Shown here: positions 18,077 to 26,466 of the stretch, one piece after another | Layout of the letters: each line of letters starts with the position of its first letter | Position numbering within the stretch: the first letter of the stretch is position 1 | Assembly: GCA_036741775.1 (NCBI GenBank) | Contig: DAINRQ010000026.1 | Location: 4,482-68,481 of the forward strand | Length of the DNA stretch: 64,000 nt | Source: JAJKIV01 sp036741775 | GTDB taxonomy: Bacteria > Gemmatimonadota > Gemmatimonadetes > Gemmatimonadales > Gemmatimonadaceae | Direction: 5' to 3' | Program-made: the position numbers and the translations under genes | The notes under the pieces: model-generated | What the model was told of the DNA's origin: nothing | Databases searched by the model: none | The model's input: only the letters and a program-made list of their open reading frames with translations

Positions 18077-19260
18077 GGCAGCGGACGCCTTACCGCACGG
18101 TACACCGCATCACGTAGCGCCTTCTCGCGCGGATCATCCACCAGGTAGAAATCCATCTTGTTCATCACGTATGCGTAGCCGAGGTGCGCGTCGGGATCGG
18201 CGAACGCGAACGACCCGCCCGCTCCGGGCGCACCCAACGCGCGAGGACTCGACCCGAACGACACATCCGGGCCCGGTCGCAGGAAGCCCAGCGAGAAGTA
18301 GGACGGGATGCCGAGTACTTCGTCCTTGGGGCGCGCCACTTCTGGCGGCGCGGTCACGCGGGCGAACGTCTCCGGCGTGATCCCGAGCTCGGCACCTCCC
18401 TCGGCGAACGCGGCGTACGCGCGGGCGATCGCCCGTGCCGTGCCCACGCCGTTGCCGGCCGGCACCTCGGCCTCGAGGTAGCGTCGGTCGTTCGGGTCGG
18501 CGGCCAGTCCCGCGAACGACCGGCGGAGCAGCGAGCCCGGAGCGATCATCTTCAACGTGACCGCGGGCGGCGTGTAGCGCAGCGCCCGGAGGCCGCGGGT
18601 CGGGGACAGCGTCTGGAGTGTGGCGAGTCGCTCGTTAGGGACCTCACGCGGGAGCCCGATATAGAACTCCAGTCCCAGCGGTACGGCAATCTCCTCGTGG
18701 AAGAAGCGGCCGAGCGTGCGGTGCGCGGGGTCCACGCGGCGCAGGATCTCCTGCATGTAGAGGCCCACCGTCATCGTGTGGTAGCCGTGACGTGTTCCCG
18801 GGGGCCACGCGGGCTTCTGGCGGGCGAGCACATGCGCGACGGCATCCAGGTCCCGGAGCTTCTCGATCGTCAGCTTCTCATCCAGCAGCACGAGCCCGGC
18901 CTCGTGGCCGAGCAACTGACGAACCGTGACGGAGGACTTGCCGTTCTGCGCGAACTCCGGCCAGTAGCGAACGACGGGCGCGTCGTAGTCGAGCCACCCG
19001 CGCGCATTGGCCACGGCCAGCGTCATTGCAGACAGGCCCTTGGTCGTGGAGTTGACGACGACCATCGTGTCCTCATTCCAGGGCTCATCGCTATCGGGCG
19101 TGCGACGACCGCCCCAGAGGTCGACTACCTTCTCGCCGTGCCAGTACGCAGCGATGGCCGCGCCGATCTCACCGCGTTCGGCGAAGTTGCGCTCGAACTC
19201 TGTTCGTACCTCCTCGAACCCCGGCGCGACCAGGCCATCGACGTGAGCTTTCGCTGTCAT
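18013..19260 (-). CDS. Serine hydrolase (class C beta-lactamase family)
   Basis: A 415-residue beta-lactamase/transpeptidase-like esterase. The active-site S-x-x-K motif is STTK in VVVNSTTKGLSAMTL (about residues 70-84), a tyrosine motif YHTM replaces the usual YxN, and the third motif region is GAPGAGGSFAF. No signal peptide is visible, so it is probably cytoplasmic. The family hydrolyses esters, amides or lactones, and members without YxN are usually esterases. The DUF6064 gene lies upstream and ends 4 bases inside this gene's start, so the two are probably co-transcribed. Confidence 0.9.
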   Translation of the reverse strand: MTAKAHVDGLVAPGFEEVRTEFERNFAERGEIGAAIAAYWHGEKVVDLWGGRRTPDSDEPWNEDTMVVVNSTTKGLSAMTLAVANARGWLDYDAPVVRYWPEFAQNGKSSVTVRQLLGHEAGLVLLDEKLTIEKLRDLDAVAHVLARQKPAWPPGTRHGYHTMTVGLYMQEILRRVDPAHRTLGRFFHEEIAVPLGLEFYIGLPREVPNERLATLQTLSPTRGLRALRYTPPAVTLKMIAPGSLLRRSFAGLAADPNDRRYLEAEVPAGNGVGTARAIARAYAAFAEGGAELGITPETFARVTAPPEVARPKDEVLGIPSYFSLGFLRPGPDVSFGSSPRALGAPGAGGSFAFADPDAHLGYAYVMNKMDFYLVDDPREKALRDAVYRAVRRPLPHSASQSSAPLTSAGISVART

Positions 19261-19943
19261 CGTAACACTCCTCTGACCGGTACGACTGACGTCGAAGAAG
19301 CGTTAGGCCGAGTGCTGAAACCGGACCTGCGACTCATCGCGATCACTAGCAGTGCCGCGATCGGAAGGCCGATATCCTCCGCCATCCCGAGGTTGACGGC
19401 CGCGGAGAGGCCGACGATCGCCCAGACGACGGGAATCACGAGGAGCCGCCAGGATACCGTCGCTCCGGCCCACAGCAGCAACCCGAGCGTGAAGATGGTC
19501 GTGGGACACGGCACGCCGAACGTCGGAGCCTCGGGGTACCGATGGCCGAGGAGGTAGCCCAGGGCCGGATATCCGATCAGCGCATAGGCGATGAGGCCGC
19601 CGCCGAGCGCACGGCGCGTCGTCGTTCGCGGACGGTAGTCGAGCCGGCCTGGCCTCCACGCAAACCACGCGAACAGCAGTGCCTGCGCCGCGAAGAGAGC
19701 GGCGAAAACGATGGCCGTACCGGTCGCCCTCCTGAAGAACGCGAAGTGGTACGCTGAAGCTACCCACAGCCACAGGAGTGCGAGAATCGCATTGACCTGC
19801 CGGTTATCGGCCGGGCGGCCGCGCAGCGAGAATCCGACTGCCGCAAAGGCCAACAGGATGAGCAGCCATTGCGCCGGCCACACCGCCTCGTTGTAGTCGC
19901 GGAAGACGTTCAGAAACTGCTCGACAGTGAATGGCATCTGCAT
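19257..19943 (-). CDS. DUF6064-like membrane protein
   Basis: A 228-residue integral membrane protein with about six to seven hydrophobic helices. It contains the characteristic TFGVPCPTTIFTLGLLLW segment seen in DUF6064 proteins. Function unknown. It ends with an ATGA-type overlap onto the serine hydrolase gene and lies 10 bases after a DUF998-like gene, so it sits in a three-gene run. The last residues after KSGF-like SRRSGF are polar and may be dispensable. An internal start at 19937 is equally plausible. Confidence 0.82.
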   Translation of the reverse strand: MQMPFTVEQFLNVFRDYNEAVWPAQWLLILLAFAAVGFSLRGRPADNRQVNAILALLWLWVASAYHFAFFRRATGTAIVFAALFAAQALLFAWFAWRPGRLDYRPRTTTRRALGGGLIAYALIGYPALGYLLGHRYPEAPTFGVPCPTTIFTLGLLLWAGATVSWRLLVIPVVWAIVGLSAAVNLGMAEDIGLPIAALLVIAMSRRSGFSTRPNASSTSVVPVRGVLR

Positions 19944-19953
19944 ACGAACCCCC

Positions 19954-20601
19954 TTACCAGGATGGGCGCGACGGACGCCTCAGAAGCGCGACGGCCAGCA
20001 CACCGAACCAGAGCATGGACGAGTAGATCAGCACGCGCTCGATGATGCCGAAGCCCGGGGTTGGCTGGCCCGCGGCAAGGAGGGCGCCGTAGCGACCTGA
20101 CACGGCACCGAGCGCGATCATCGTCGCGAGCGTCGCGAACGAGTAGATGCGGAATCGCTTGCCGAGCGCGAACGCGCCGAACCCGATGGCGAGAAGCGTG
20201 AGCGCCACGAGCACGCCGGTCAGCACGATGTGTGGCGTGTCGCCAGCGACGGTACCGACACCTCGCGGGTGCATTTCGAAGAGAGTGGGACCGGTGAAGC
20301 CAGCGATCGTGTACGCGATCAGCAACGCACCCGTGATCCGCAGCGCGCGGTTGCGCCCAGCTGCCTCGCGGAAGACTCCAACGGCGAACGCGAGCGCCAG
20401 AACGCCGCTCGCGATGAACAGCGGGTCGACGAACGCTTCGGACGGTGCGCCGGTCGCCATTAGCTCGCTGACCGCCTGCGACGTGAAGCTGTAGCCCTCG
20501 TATCGAAGGCCGCCGAGGATGTCGGTCGCGACATACAGCAGCGACGAGACGATGCCGCACGCGAGCAGGATGTGTCGGACGAGCGCTCCGGTCTGGCTCA
20601 T
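19954..20601 (-). CDS. DUF998-like membrane protein
   Basis: A 215-residue membrane protein with six hydrophobic helices, the first beginning HILLACGIVSSLLYVATDI. It contains YSFTSQAVSELMATGAPSE, the typical DUF998 loop, and FEMHPRG, another family hallmark. Function unknown. The ATG at 20601 is chosen; a second in-frame ATG at 20649 adds only 16 polar residues. The much longer upstream open frame is arginine-rich and has no domain. First gene of a likely three-gene transcript with DUF6064 and the serine hydrolase. Confidence 0.85.
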   Translation of the reverse strand: MSQTGALVRHILLACGIVSSLLYVATDILGGLRYEGYSFTSQAVSELMATGAPSEAFVDPLFIASGVLALAFAVGVFREAAGRNRALRITGALLIAYTIAGFTGPTLFEMHPRGVGTVAGDTPHIVLTGVLVALTLLAIGFGAFALGKRFRIYSFATLATMIALGAVSGRYGALLAAGQPTPGFGIIERVLIYSSMLWFGVLAVALLRRPSRPSW

Positions 20602-20877
20602 CCGCGAGACCGGGGAGCGTTGAGCTCGTGTGATCCCGATCGACGTCATTGCGCCCTCCGCGATAGCGCCCGCGTCCACCGCGCGGACTACACTCAAGAT
20701 CGTGCGGCGAGCGTACGTTGTCTGTCGTCTAAACGCGTGCCTTGGGTCAGGGCACGCCCGACTACACGCGCGCGGAAGCACACGACAGAGCTTGCTTCCT
20801 GCCGTAGTACTCGTGTTCTTCGTGGTGGGCTCACCCGACTGGCTCCGGATGGCACGTTCTCGATGCGCGAGTGACCA

Positions 20878-21741
20878 ATGACCGCGACAGTCCTCGTTCC
20901 CCTCGACGGTTCCGACAAAGACGGGCGTGCGCTCCCCGTCGCGGTCAGTCTCGCCCACCTCACCGATGGCGCGGTACACCTGATTCGCGTGCTCGACGCG
21001 GACGTCCAGCACCCCTCGGCGGACGGAGGCGATCGGAGCGACTCCGACGCGTCGCAGCGGCTTGACGACGTGGCCAAGCGGGATCTCAGAGAAGCCGCCG
21101 AGCATCTCGCTCCGCTCGTAGCGCGGGCGGTCACCTGGGAAGTGATGTACGGCGGGGGTGTCGCGAGCGTACTCCTCGGCCGTGCCGAGGAGCTGAGCGC
21201 TGACCTCGTGGTGATGGCCACGCGCGCCCCCGGGCCGGTGGGTCGCGCGATCAACGGGAGCGTTGCCGATCGCGTCGTGCGCGACAGCACGCGCCCGGTA
21301 GTCCTCGTTCCGCCGGGGGCGGATTTCCTTCGCGGGAAGCAGGTGCAGCTTCGACGCGCGCTCGTTCCGCTCGACGGATCGGCCGCCGCGCTCCAGGTGC
21401 TCGCGCACCTGTTGAACTTCGCCGGCGCGAGGGAGCTGGAGCTCGTGCTACTCGAAGTGGTCGCGCCGAGTCAAGACCACCTGCAGGCGCGAGAGGCGGA
21501 GCACCGGCTGGCCGTGGTGGCCGACCGCGTACGTGCTCGTGGCGCAGCGGCAGATGTTCGCGTCGTCGAAGCCGGCGACCCGGCAGGTGTGATCGTCGAC
21601 GCCGTTCGCCAGGAGCTCGTGGACTTCATTGCGATAGCGACGCGCGGAACGAGCGGGCTCGAGCGACACGTCCTCGGGAGCGTTGCCACGGAGGTGGTCC
21701 GGAAGAGCGAGGTATCCGTCCTCCTCGTCACCCGTGCCTAA
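20878..21741 (+). CDS. Tandem universal stress protein
   Basis: 287 residues with two UspA domains (about 1-145 and 160-287). Both carry the nucleotide-binding glycine motif: MATRAPGPVGRAINGSVADRVV and, in the second half, ATRGTSGLERHVLGSVATEVV. Such proteins bind ATP and accumulate in stasis, hypoxia or starvation. The gene ends in a GCCTAACG octamer whose TAA is the stop codon. It begins a stress-related block that continues to about 29.4 kb. Confidence 0.93.
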   Translation: MTATVLVPLDGSDKDGRALPVAVSLAHLTDGAVHLIRVLDADVQHPSADGGDRSDSDASQRLDDVAKRDLREAAEHLAPLVARAVTWEVMYGGGVASVLLGRAEELSADLVVMATRAPGPVGRAINGSVADRVVRDSTRPVVLVPPGADFLRGKQVQLRRALVPLDGSAAALQVLAHLLNFAGARELELVLLEVVAPSQDHLQAREAEHRLAVVADRVRARGAAADVRVVEAGDPAGVIVDAVRQELVDFIAIATRGTSGLERHVLGSVATEVVRKSEVSVLLVTRA

Positions 21742-21851
21742 CGAACCCCGCGGAATGTCCACACGAGACACGTCTTTGTCTTATATAGTACGGTGTCGGG
21801 AGTTCTGCGGGCCCGACCAGCGCGTTCAAAACCGCAGCGGAGAGTGACACC

Positions 21852-22100
21852 ATGCAGGACAAGAGAGGCGACATGCGAACTCCCGAAGCCACCTCCTCCG
21901 ACGCCGGATCGAGGCGCGTCGATCCCGGCGCGGCCGAGGTCGCGAGCACCAAGGGCAGAGCAGCCGCGCCGAGTCCGCCAGCGAACGCTCGCACGGCGTC
22001 GTTCGACGAGGTCGATGACGCGTCGGACGACAGCTTCCCCGCCAGCGATGCTCCGTCGTGGACGGGGATGCGCGCCGGTTCACCGAGATCGGACGCGTGA
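21852..22100 (+). CDS. Small acidic protein with DDSFPASDAPSW motif
   Basis: An 82-residue, probably disordered hydrophilic protein. The C-terminal third reads DEVDDASDDSFPASDAPSWTGM. I recognise this acidic-serine motif from small hypothetical proteins in several high-GC phyla. Function unknown. An AT-rich patch (TTATATAGTA, 21781-21790) lies 62 bases upstream and may be part of its promoter. Its 3' end faces a fragment of a marC-like gene. Confidence 0.65.
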   Translation: MQDKRGDMRTPEATSSDAGSRRVDPGAAEVASTKGRAAAPSPPANARTASFDEVDDASDDSFPASDAPSWTGMRAGSPRSDA

Positions 22101-22104
22101 TCGC

Positions 22105-22219
22105 AGCACGATCGCTCGTCCGGGGTCACGTGTTCCGTGATGGCGAGGAATATGGGCAGCGCTCCCAACGGGTTCGAAATGGCGAGGATGGCGACGATGT
22201 CCTGTAGCAGGGTTGCCAT
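22105..22219 (-). pseudogene. 5' fragment of a MarC-family gene
   Basis: From an ATG at 22219 the minus strand encodes the start of a MarC/YhcQ-type membrane protein: DIVAILAISNPLGALPIFLAI, then TEHVTPDER. After about 38 residues the homology stops and the frame continues into sequence antisense to the small acidic protein. A full MarC is about 200 residues with six helices. This is a truncated gene, with the rest replaced. Confidence 0.7.
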
Positions 22220-22223
22220 GGAC

Positions 22224-22907
22224 CTACGCGCCCCGGGCCTTGCCTTCGCCACCGTCCGACTCGATCGACCGCACCGCACGTCGCAACGTCGCAGCGCTTT
22301 CATCGAGCGCACGCGCTTCGTCTTCGGCGAGTGTGGGCATGAGGATCTCCGTCAGGCCATCGCGACCAAGTCGCGACGGGAGGGACAGCGTCACGCCGTA
22401 CGTCTCGTGATAGGATCCGATCGGCACCACCGAGCGCTCGTCACGTCCGATCATCTCCGCGATGCGCGCTACTGCCACCCCGATGCCGAGCTGGCTCGCG
22501 CCGGTGCCTTCGATGATGCTGATGTTGGCGTAGCGCACCTCATGCTCCACCTCGCGACGAAATGCGTCAGATTGCGCGAACGTAGTGCCGGCCACGCGCG
22601 CCGTCGACCAGAGGTACACCTGCGAAGTGCCGTGCTCGCCGATCACCTGCGCCTCGACGGACTTCGGATCGACGCCGAGCTTCTGCCCGAGGTGAAAGCG
22701 GAAGCGCAGCGAATCCAGGAACGTTCCGCTGCTCAGCACGTGGTCGTGCCCGGCTATCTGGCGTGAGAGGTCGGCATCGGCGACGACACCCCGAGCGCGC
22801 TCATGACTGCGGTTCACGAGAACGATCTGGCGTGCTGATCCTCGCAGCGCCATCGCGAACATGCATGCCGTGCCGACCGCGCCCGCGCCGACGATTCCGA
22901 CCTTCAT
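22224..22907 (-). CDS. L-lactate/malate dehydrogenase with large internal deletion
   Basis: A 227-residue relative of L-lactate dehydrogenase (normally about 310). The N-terminus has the NAD-binding VGIVGAGAVGTACMFAM. The C-terminal half has TFLDSLRFRFHL, the catalytic histidine in VIGEHGTSQVYLW, then RYANISIIEG and PIGSYHETYGVTLSLPS. Between residues about 46 and 48 roughly 85 residues of the family are missing: ADADL joins directly to IAGHDHV. This removes the substrate loop and catalytic arginine and aspartate regions. The frame is intact, so it may still be translated, but activity is unlikely. Its start overlaps the stop of the upstream disulfide oxidoreductase gene as ATGA. Confidence 0.75.
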   Translation of the reverse strand: MKVGIVGAGAVGTACMFAMALRGSARQIVLVNRSHERARGVVADADLSRQIAGHDHVLSSGTFLDSLRFRFHLGQKLGVDPKSVEAQVIGEHGTSQVYLWSTARVAGTTFAQSDAFRREVEHEVRYANISIIEGTGASQLGIGVAVARIAEMIGRDERSVVPIGSYHETYGVTLSLPSRLGRDGLTEILMPTLAEDEARALDESAATLRRAVRSIESDGGEGKARGA

Positions 22908-24319
22908 TGGCGATCGTTCCTCACCGTTGTCAGGAGCACCGTGAGTCCCTCAGCGGCGGTCGGGTGCGTGAACAGCGCATCCCGCAGCGCCGTGAACGGA
23001 AGGTCACCAAGCATGGCGGTCTGCACCGTCGCAATCAGCTCGCTCGCTTCGGCGCCGAAGACCGTGAACCCGAGAATGCGGTCGCTCCCTTCGTCGATGA
23101 GCATCTTCATGAACCCCCGCGGCTCGGACGTGGTCCGCGTCCGCAGCACCGAGGCCATGGGCATCTCGGCGGTTCGGTACGCGACCTGTCGGGCCTTCGC
23201 TTCCGTTTCGCTCAACCCGACCCGCCCTATCGGCGGGTCGGTGAACATACAGAACGGTACGAGTCTGTCGCGAGTCGTCCGGTTGCCGCCGCGCAGGTTG
23301 TCTCGAACGATTCTGAAGTCGTCGTATGCGACGTGCGTGAACTGTGGACTACCGGCGCAGTCGCCCATGGCCCATACGTGTGGCGCAGTCGTTTCGAGAC
23401 GCTCGTTGACTTTGACGTAGCCGCGCGCGTCCAGCTCGACGCCCGCGAGGTCGGCCCGCAGGTCTTGCGTGTTAGGCGTCCGGCCGGCTGCGACCAGGAG
23501 ATGCGTACCTTCAGTCATTTGATCGCCGTTCGCGCCGGTCGAGCGCACGCGGATGCCTTGCCCCGATCGTCCGCTGACGTGCCGGGCGTCCGCATTCAGC
23601 AGGACATGAATCCCTTCGTCTCGAAACAGCTCGAGGAGTGCCGCGCCGACGTCGGGATCCTCCCGGCCGAGGAGTTGCGGTCCTCGCTCGATCACCGTCA
23701 CCCCGGAGCCGAACCGCCGCATCGCTTGCGCGAGCTCGAGACCGACATAGCCGCCACCGAGCACGACAAGATGCTCCGGCACTCGCTCGAGCTCGAGCAC
23801 CTCGATGTGCGTCATGGGCGCTGCATCCATCAAGCCGGGTACGTCGGGCAGGGCCGCGCGCGTACCCACGTTCAGGAATACGCGCTCGCCAGCAATCACC
23901 CGTGTATCGTCGCCCTCGCGATGAACCTCGACGGCTCTGGGAGCGACAAAGCGGGCGTGGCCCATGATGAGTTCTGCGCCCGCGGCTTCGTACCGACCGA
24001 CGTGCACGCCGATCAGATCGTCGACCATCCTGCGTTTGCGTTGCTGGACAGCCTTCATGTCCGTGCTGATCGATCCGGTGTCCAATCCGAATGCCGACCC
24101 GCGTGCCGCCAGTGATTTCACCTTGGCGCTGTGAATCATGTTCTTACTCGGGAGGCATGCGATGTTCGGGCAGGAGCCTCCGATGAACCTCCGCTCGATC
24201 ACCGCCGTACGATGGCCAGCCGCCGCCATCGTCCACGCGAGATACTTGCCGGCTTCCCCGCTTCCGAGGACGAGAACGTCGTAGCTGTCGGTATCAGGCA
24301 CTTGGTACCCTCGCGACAT
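22904..24319 (-). CDS. Pyridine nucleotide-disulfide oxidoreductase (lipoamide dehydrogenase/mercuric reductase-like)
   Basis: A 471-residue flavoprotein. FAD-binding VLGSGEAGKYLAWTMAAAGH is near the N-terminus, the redox-active disulfide is C50/C55 in GGSCPNIACLPSKN, the NAD(P)-binding motif is VVLGGGYVGLELAQ, the FAD motif near the end of the second domain is HVWAMGDCAG, and the C-terminal catalytic dyad region is FTHPTAAEGL. No metal-binding N-terminal domain or terminal cysteine pair is present, so mercuric reductase activity is not indicated. The ATG at 24319 is chosen since the family start follows within 13 residues. Confidence 0.93.
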   Translation of the reverse strand: MSRGYQVPDTDSYDVLVLGSGEAGKYLAWTMAAAGHRTAVIERRFIGGSCPNIACLPSKNMIHSAKVKSLAARGSAFGLDTGSISTDMKAVQQRKRRMVDDLIGVHVGRYEAAGAELIMGHARFVAPRAVEVHREGDDTRVIAGERVFLNVGTRAALPDVPGLMDAAPMTHIEVLELERVPEHLVVLGGGYVGLELAQAMRRFGSGVTVIERGPQLLGREDPDVGAALLELFRDEGIHVLLNADARHVSGRSGQGIRVRSTGANGDQMTEGTHLLVAAGRTPNTQDLRADLAGVELDARGYVKVNERLETTAPHVWAMGDCAGSPQFTHVAYDDFRIVRDNLRGGNRTTRDRLVPFCMFTDPPIGRVGLSETEAKARQVAYRTAEMPMASVLRTRTTSEPRGFMKMLIDEGSDRILGFTVFGAEASELIATVQTAMLGDLPFTALRDALFTHPTAAEGLTVLLTTVRNDRQ

Positions 24320-24336
24320 GCCGTGTAACCTCACGC

Positions 24337-24756
24337 CTAACGCCGCACGGTAGACGCGACTTCGGGATGGCCCTCGAGGCTCGGCCCTGCCTGATGCGTT
24401 ACGACGCGGACCGGCATCGCCGCGAGGCGGTCGAACAGGCGCGCGTCGGCGCGGATGGGCCACCAGTCGTAGAGGAAGATCTCGAGCGGCCGCCACATGG
24501 CGACCCAGCCACCGATCAGCAGGCTTTCGCGTAACACCTCGCCGGTGCCGCCGCCCACCCAGCGTGCAACGAACTGGGCCGCGGTGGCGAACGCGGTCAA
24601 GGCGGCGAGGCCGATCACGAGGCTGATACGGCCGGTGTGAAACAGGCGGGTCAACCGCCGCCGCGCCGCCGTTGCTCGCTGCGCGAAGTAGCGGTGGATC
24701 GCCTGGCGCACCAGCGTTTCCTCGCTCAGTGAACCTGACGGACGGTCGAGGTGCAC
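24337..24756 (-). CDS. Hypothetical membrane protein (WRPLEIFLYDWWPI family)
   Basis: A 139-residue protein with an amphipathic, arginine-rich N-terminus (about 20-45), two hydrophobic helices (ISLVIGLAALTAFATAA and ESLLIGGWVAM) and the distinctive segment MWRPLEIFLYDWWPIRAD, then a cytoplasmic tail. This is a recurring pattern in bacterial conserved membrane proteins of unknown function. The start is GTG at 24756. It lies 17 bases before the oxidoreductase start and 9 bases after the MDR gene, so an operon is likely. Confidence 0.78.
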   Translation of the reverse strand: MHLDRPSGSLSEETLVRQAIHRYFAQRATAARRRLTRLFHTGRISLVIGLAALTAFATAAQFVARWVGGGTGEVLRESLLIGGWVAMWRPLEIFLYDWWPIRADARLFDRLAAMPVRVVTHQAGPSLEGHPEVASTVRR

Positions 24757-24765
24757 GGAGCCGCG

Positions 24766-25779
24766 TTAGGCTGGTAGCGTGGGCAGGGCTGGCCGACCGG
24801 TCGCGTTCGCGTCCGGTACCAGCACGACCTTCGCTGGCGTGCCGCCGGCGACCGTGGCATACGCCTCGGCGGCGGCCGAGAGCGGGTAGCACTCCAGCGT
24901 CGGGTGCGGCGCAAGTACCCCGCGCTCGAACAGAGGCGTGAGCTCACCGAGGATGCGCGCGCCGTCGGTGGCGTCGAGCACGCCCGTGTTCACGCCGGCG
25001 AGTCCGAGCCTGCGCCGGTAGAGGTCAAAGAGGTCGAGTGGAACCTCCCGCCCTGCGGCGGCGGAGTAGACGACCATGCGCCCACCGTCCGTCAATGCGT
25101 CGAGCAGCGACTGGAAGATCACCCCGCCCACGCCGTTCAGTGCGAGATCGGCGCCCCGGCCACTGGTCACTGCCCGAGTGAGCTCGACGACGTCGCCGCG
25201 GTCGGAGGTCGCGACCGCAGCCACGTCCGTCGGATCGATGCGCTGCTCCTCCGCGTCGTCTCGCACGAGCGCCACGACGTGGGCTCCGAGCGCGGTGGCG
25301 ATCTCGATGGCGGCGCTCCCGACGGCGCCCGCCGCGCCCGAGACGATGACCCACTCGCCCTCCGTGACGCGCCCTGCGTCGACGAGCGCCGACCACGCGG
25401 TCGTGAACGGCACCCCGACCGCGGCGGCCTCCTCGACCGAGAGAATTTCGGCACGACGGGCCACTCCGTTCACCGGCAGCACGATCTGCTCGGCGTGCGT
25501 GCCGTCGCGCTTGATACCAAGGTCGCCGCCAGTGCCCCACACGTCGACGCCGAGCCACTCCGGCGGTCCCTCGATCACACGGCCGGCGAAGTCACGCCCC
25601 AGGATGCGCGGCAACGGCGCGTAGGCGAAGCGTCCCTCTGCGCTCCCCACGTCACTCGGATTCACAGCCGCCGCGTGGATCTCCACGCGGACGTGTCCCG
25701 GTGGCAGGGCCGGGGCGGGCACATCGCGCACGGCGAGGCCGGTGGGTGGCCCATGAACGTCGATCCACAAAGCTTTCAC
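24766..25779 (-). CDS. Zinc-independent MDR alcohol dehydrogenase/quinone reductase
   Basis: A 337-residue medium-chain dehydrogenase/reductase. The N-terminal GroES-like domain has VEIHAAAVNPSDV and GRDFAGRVIE; the Rossmann domain has VIVSGAAGAVGSAAIEIATALGA, then the family-typical GRGADLALNGVGG. Catalytic and structural zinc cysteines are lacking, placing it in the quinone oxidoreductase-like (QOR) group that reduces enones or quinones with NADPH. The stop codon is the TAA inside a GCCTAACG octamer. It is the first gene of a run that continues with the WRPLEIF membrane protein and the disulfide oxidoreductase. Confidence 0.92.
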   Translation of the reverse strand: MKALWIDVHGPPTGLAVRDVPAPALPPGHVRVEIHAAAVNPSDVGSAEGRFAYAPLPRILGRDFAGRVIEGPPEWLGVDVWGTGGDLGIKRDGTHAEQIVLPVNGVARRAEILSVEEAAAVGVPFTTAWSALVDAGRVTEGEWVIVSGAAGAVGSAAIEIATALGAHVVALVRDDAEEQRIDPTDVAAVATSDRGDVVELTRAVTSGRGADLALNGVGGVIFQSLLDALTDGGRMVVYSAAAGREVPLDLFDLYRRRLGLAGVNTGVLDATDGARILGELTPLFERGVLAPHPTLECYPLSAAAEAYATVAGGTPAKVVLVPDANATGRPALPTLPA

Positions 25780-25904
25780 GCGAACCTCCTCCCGGCCAGA
25801 GTCGAGCGCTCGGCCGTAGCGGCGCCTTCGAGTCGGCCCCCGATGTCGCGAGTCCTCCTGCTACTCATGCATCTGTCGCGCCCGGCTCGCAGAACTCAAC
25901 TCGG

Positions 25905-26156
25905 ATGCCGCCACGACCGTCGTCGCTGCTCGCCAAGCTCGTCTTCGTCGGCATCGCGATCATCCTGGGTGTCGCACTCATCGTGGCGGCGCCGTCTACC
26001 GTGATTGTGCCACTGGCGATGGCGCTCGGCTTCGGCCTCGTCAGCAGTGCCCTCTTCGTCGCTGGTGACCGATGGCTCACGCTGCACCGTCGTCGCGCAG
26101 AGCACCGTGCCCCGCAGCAGCGAAGCGAGCCGCTTGGTCTCGCCCCCGCTTCGTGA
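25905..26156 (+). CDS. Small two-helix membrane protein, paralogue of 49502-49858
   Basis: 83 residues. A short polar start is followed by LLAKLVFVGIAIILGVALIV, AAPSTVIVPLAMALGF, and a second helix ending in GDRW, then a basic tail. Family unknown. The 49502-49858 product follows the same plan (AKVVFVGMAVFTTMTLIV, APATVMLPILVALIGG, KSDAW, basic tail), so both are likely real. The divergent gene is the MDR reductase, 125 bases away. The ATG at 25905 is the only start near the homologous segment. Confidence 0.7.
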   Translation: MPPRPSSLLAKLVFVGIAIILGVALIVAAPSTVIVPLAMALGFGLVSSALFVAGDRWLTLHRRRAEHRAPQQRSEPLGLAPAS

Positions 26157-26466
26157 GAAGAGCGCGCCGAGGTCCCGAGCTCATGGGGCGGAGCGAGCAA
26201 CGCGACGCCCGCGCCACATACCGGCGCCGGCCGCGTGAATGGCACAAGGCTGGCGTGTCGACACGTTCGACCGCCTGCTCCCGGACCGCCTCGAGTAACC
26301 CGGCGAGATCGCGTTGGAGCCAGGTCGCGTGGACTTCACCGTCGTGCCGCCGACAAGCGCGATTGGATCGCCTTGGCGGTGCCGCTTGACGCGAACCTAC
26401 CGACCATCAGTGGTTACCATGGGCGGTCGCGCCGGCTCGGCGAGACCCACGCCGAGGGAGGGCGAT
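26157..26466. other. Intergenic stretch with a possible decayed gene
   Basis: No intact gene. From 26239 the plus strand reads like a short coding start (GWRVDTFDRLLPDRLE), stops at 26297, then continues in the same frame as PGEIALEPGRVDFTVVPP. A neighbouring frame carries RDWIALAVPLDANLP. Together this suggests a broken small gene; the family is unknown. A purine-rich GGAGGG at the right end is the ribosome binding site of the next gene. Confidence 0.35.

Noticed and set aside
20602..21408. Long N-terminal extension of the DUF998-like gene
   Set aside because: The extension is antisense to the universal stress protein gene and basic in composition; family similarity begins at 20601.
24320..24892. 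N-terminal extension of the disulfide oxidoreductase frame
   Set aside because: It covers the intact WRPLEIF membrane protein gene on the same strand in another frame and has no flavoprotein features.
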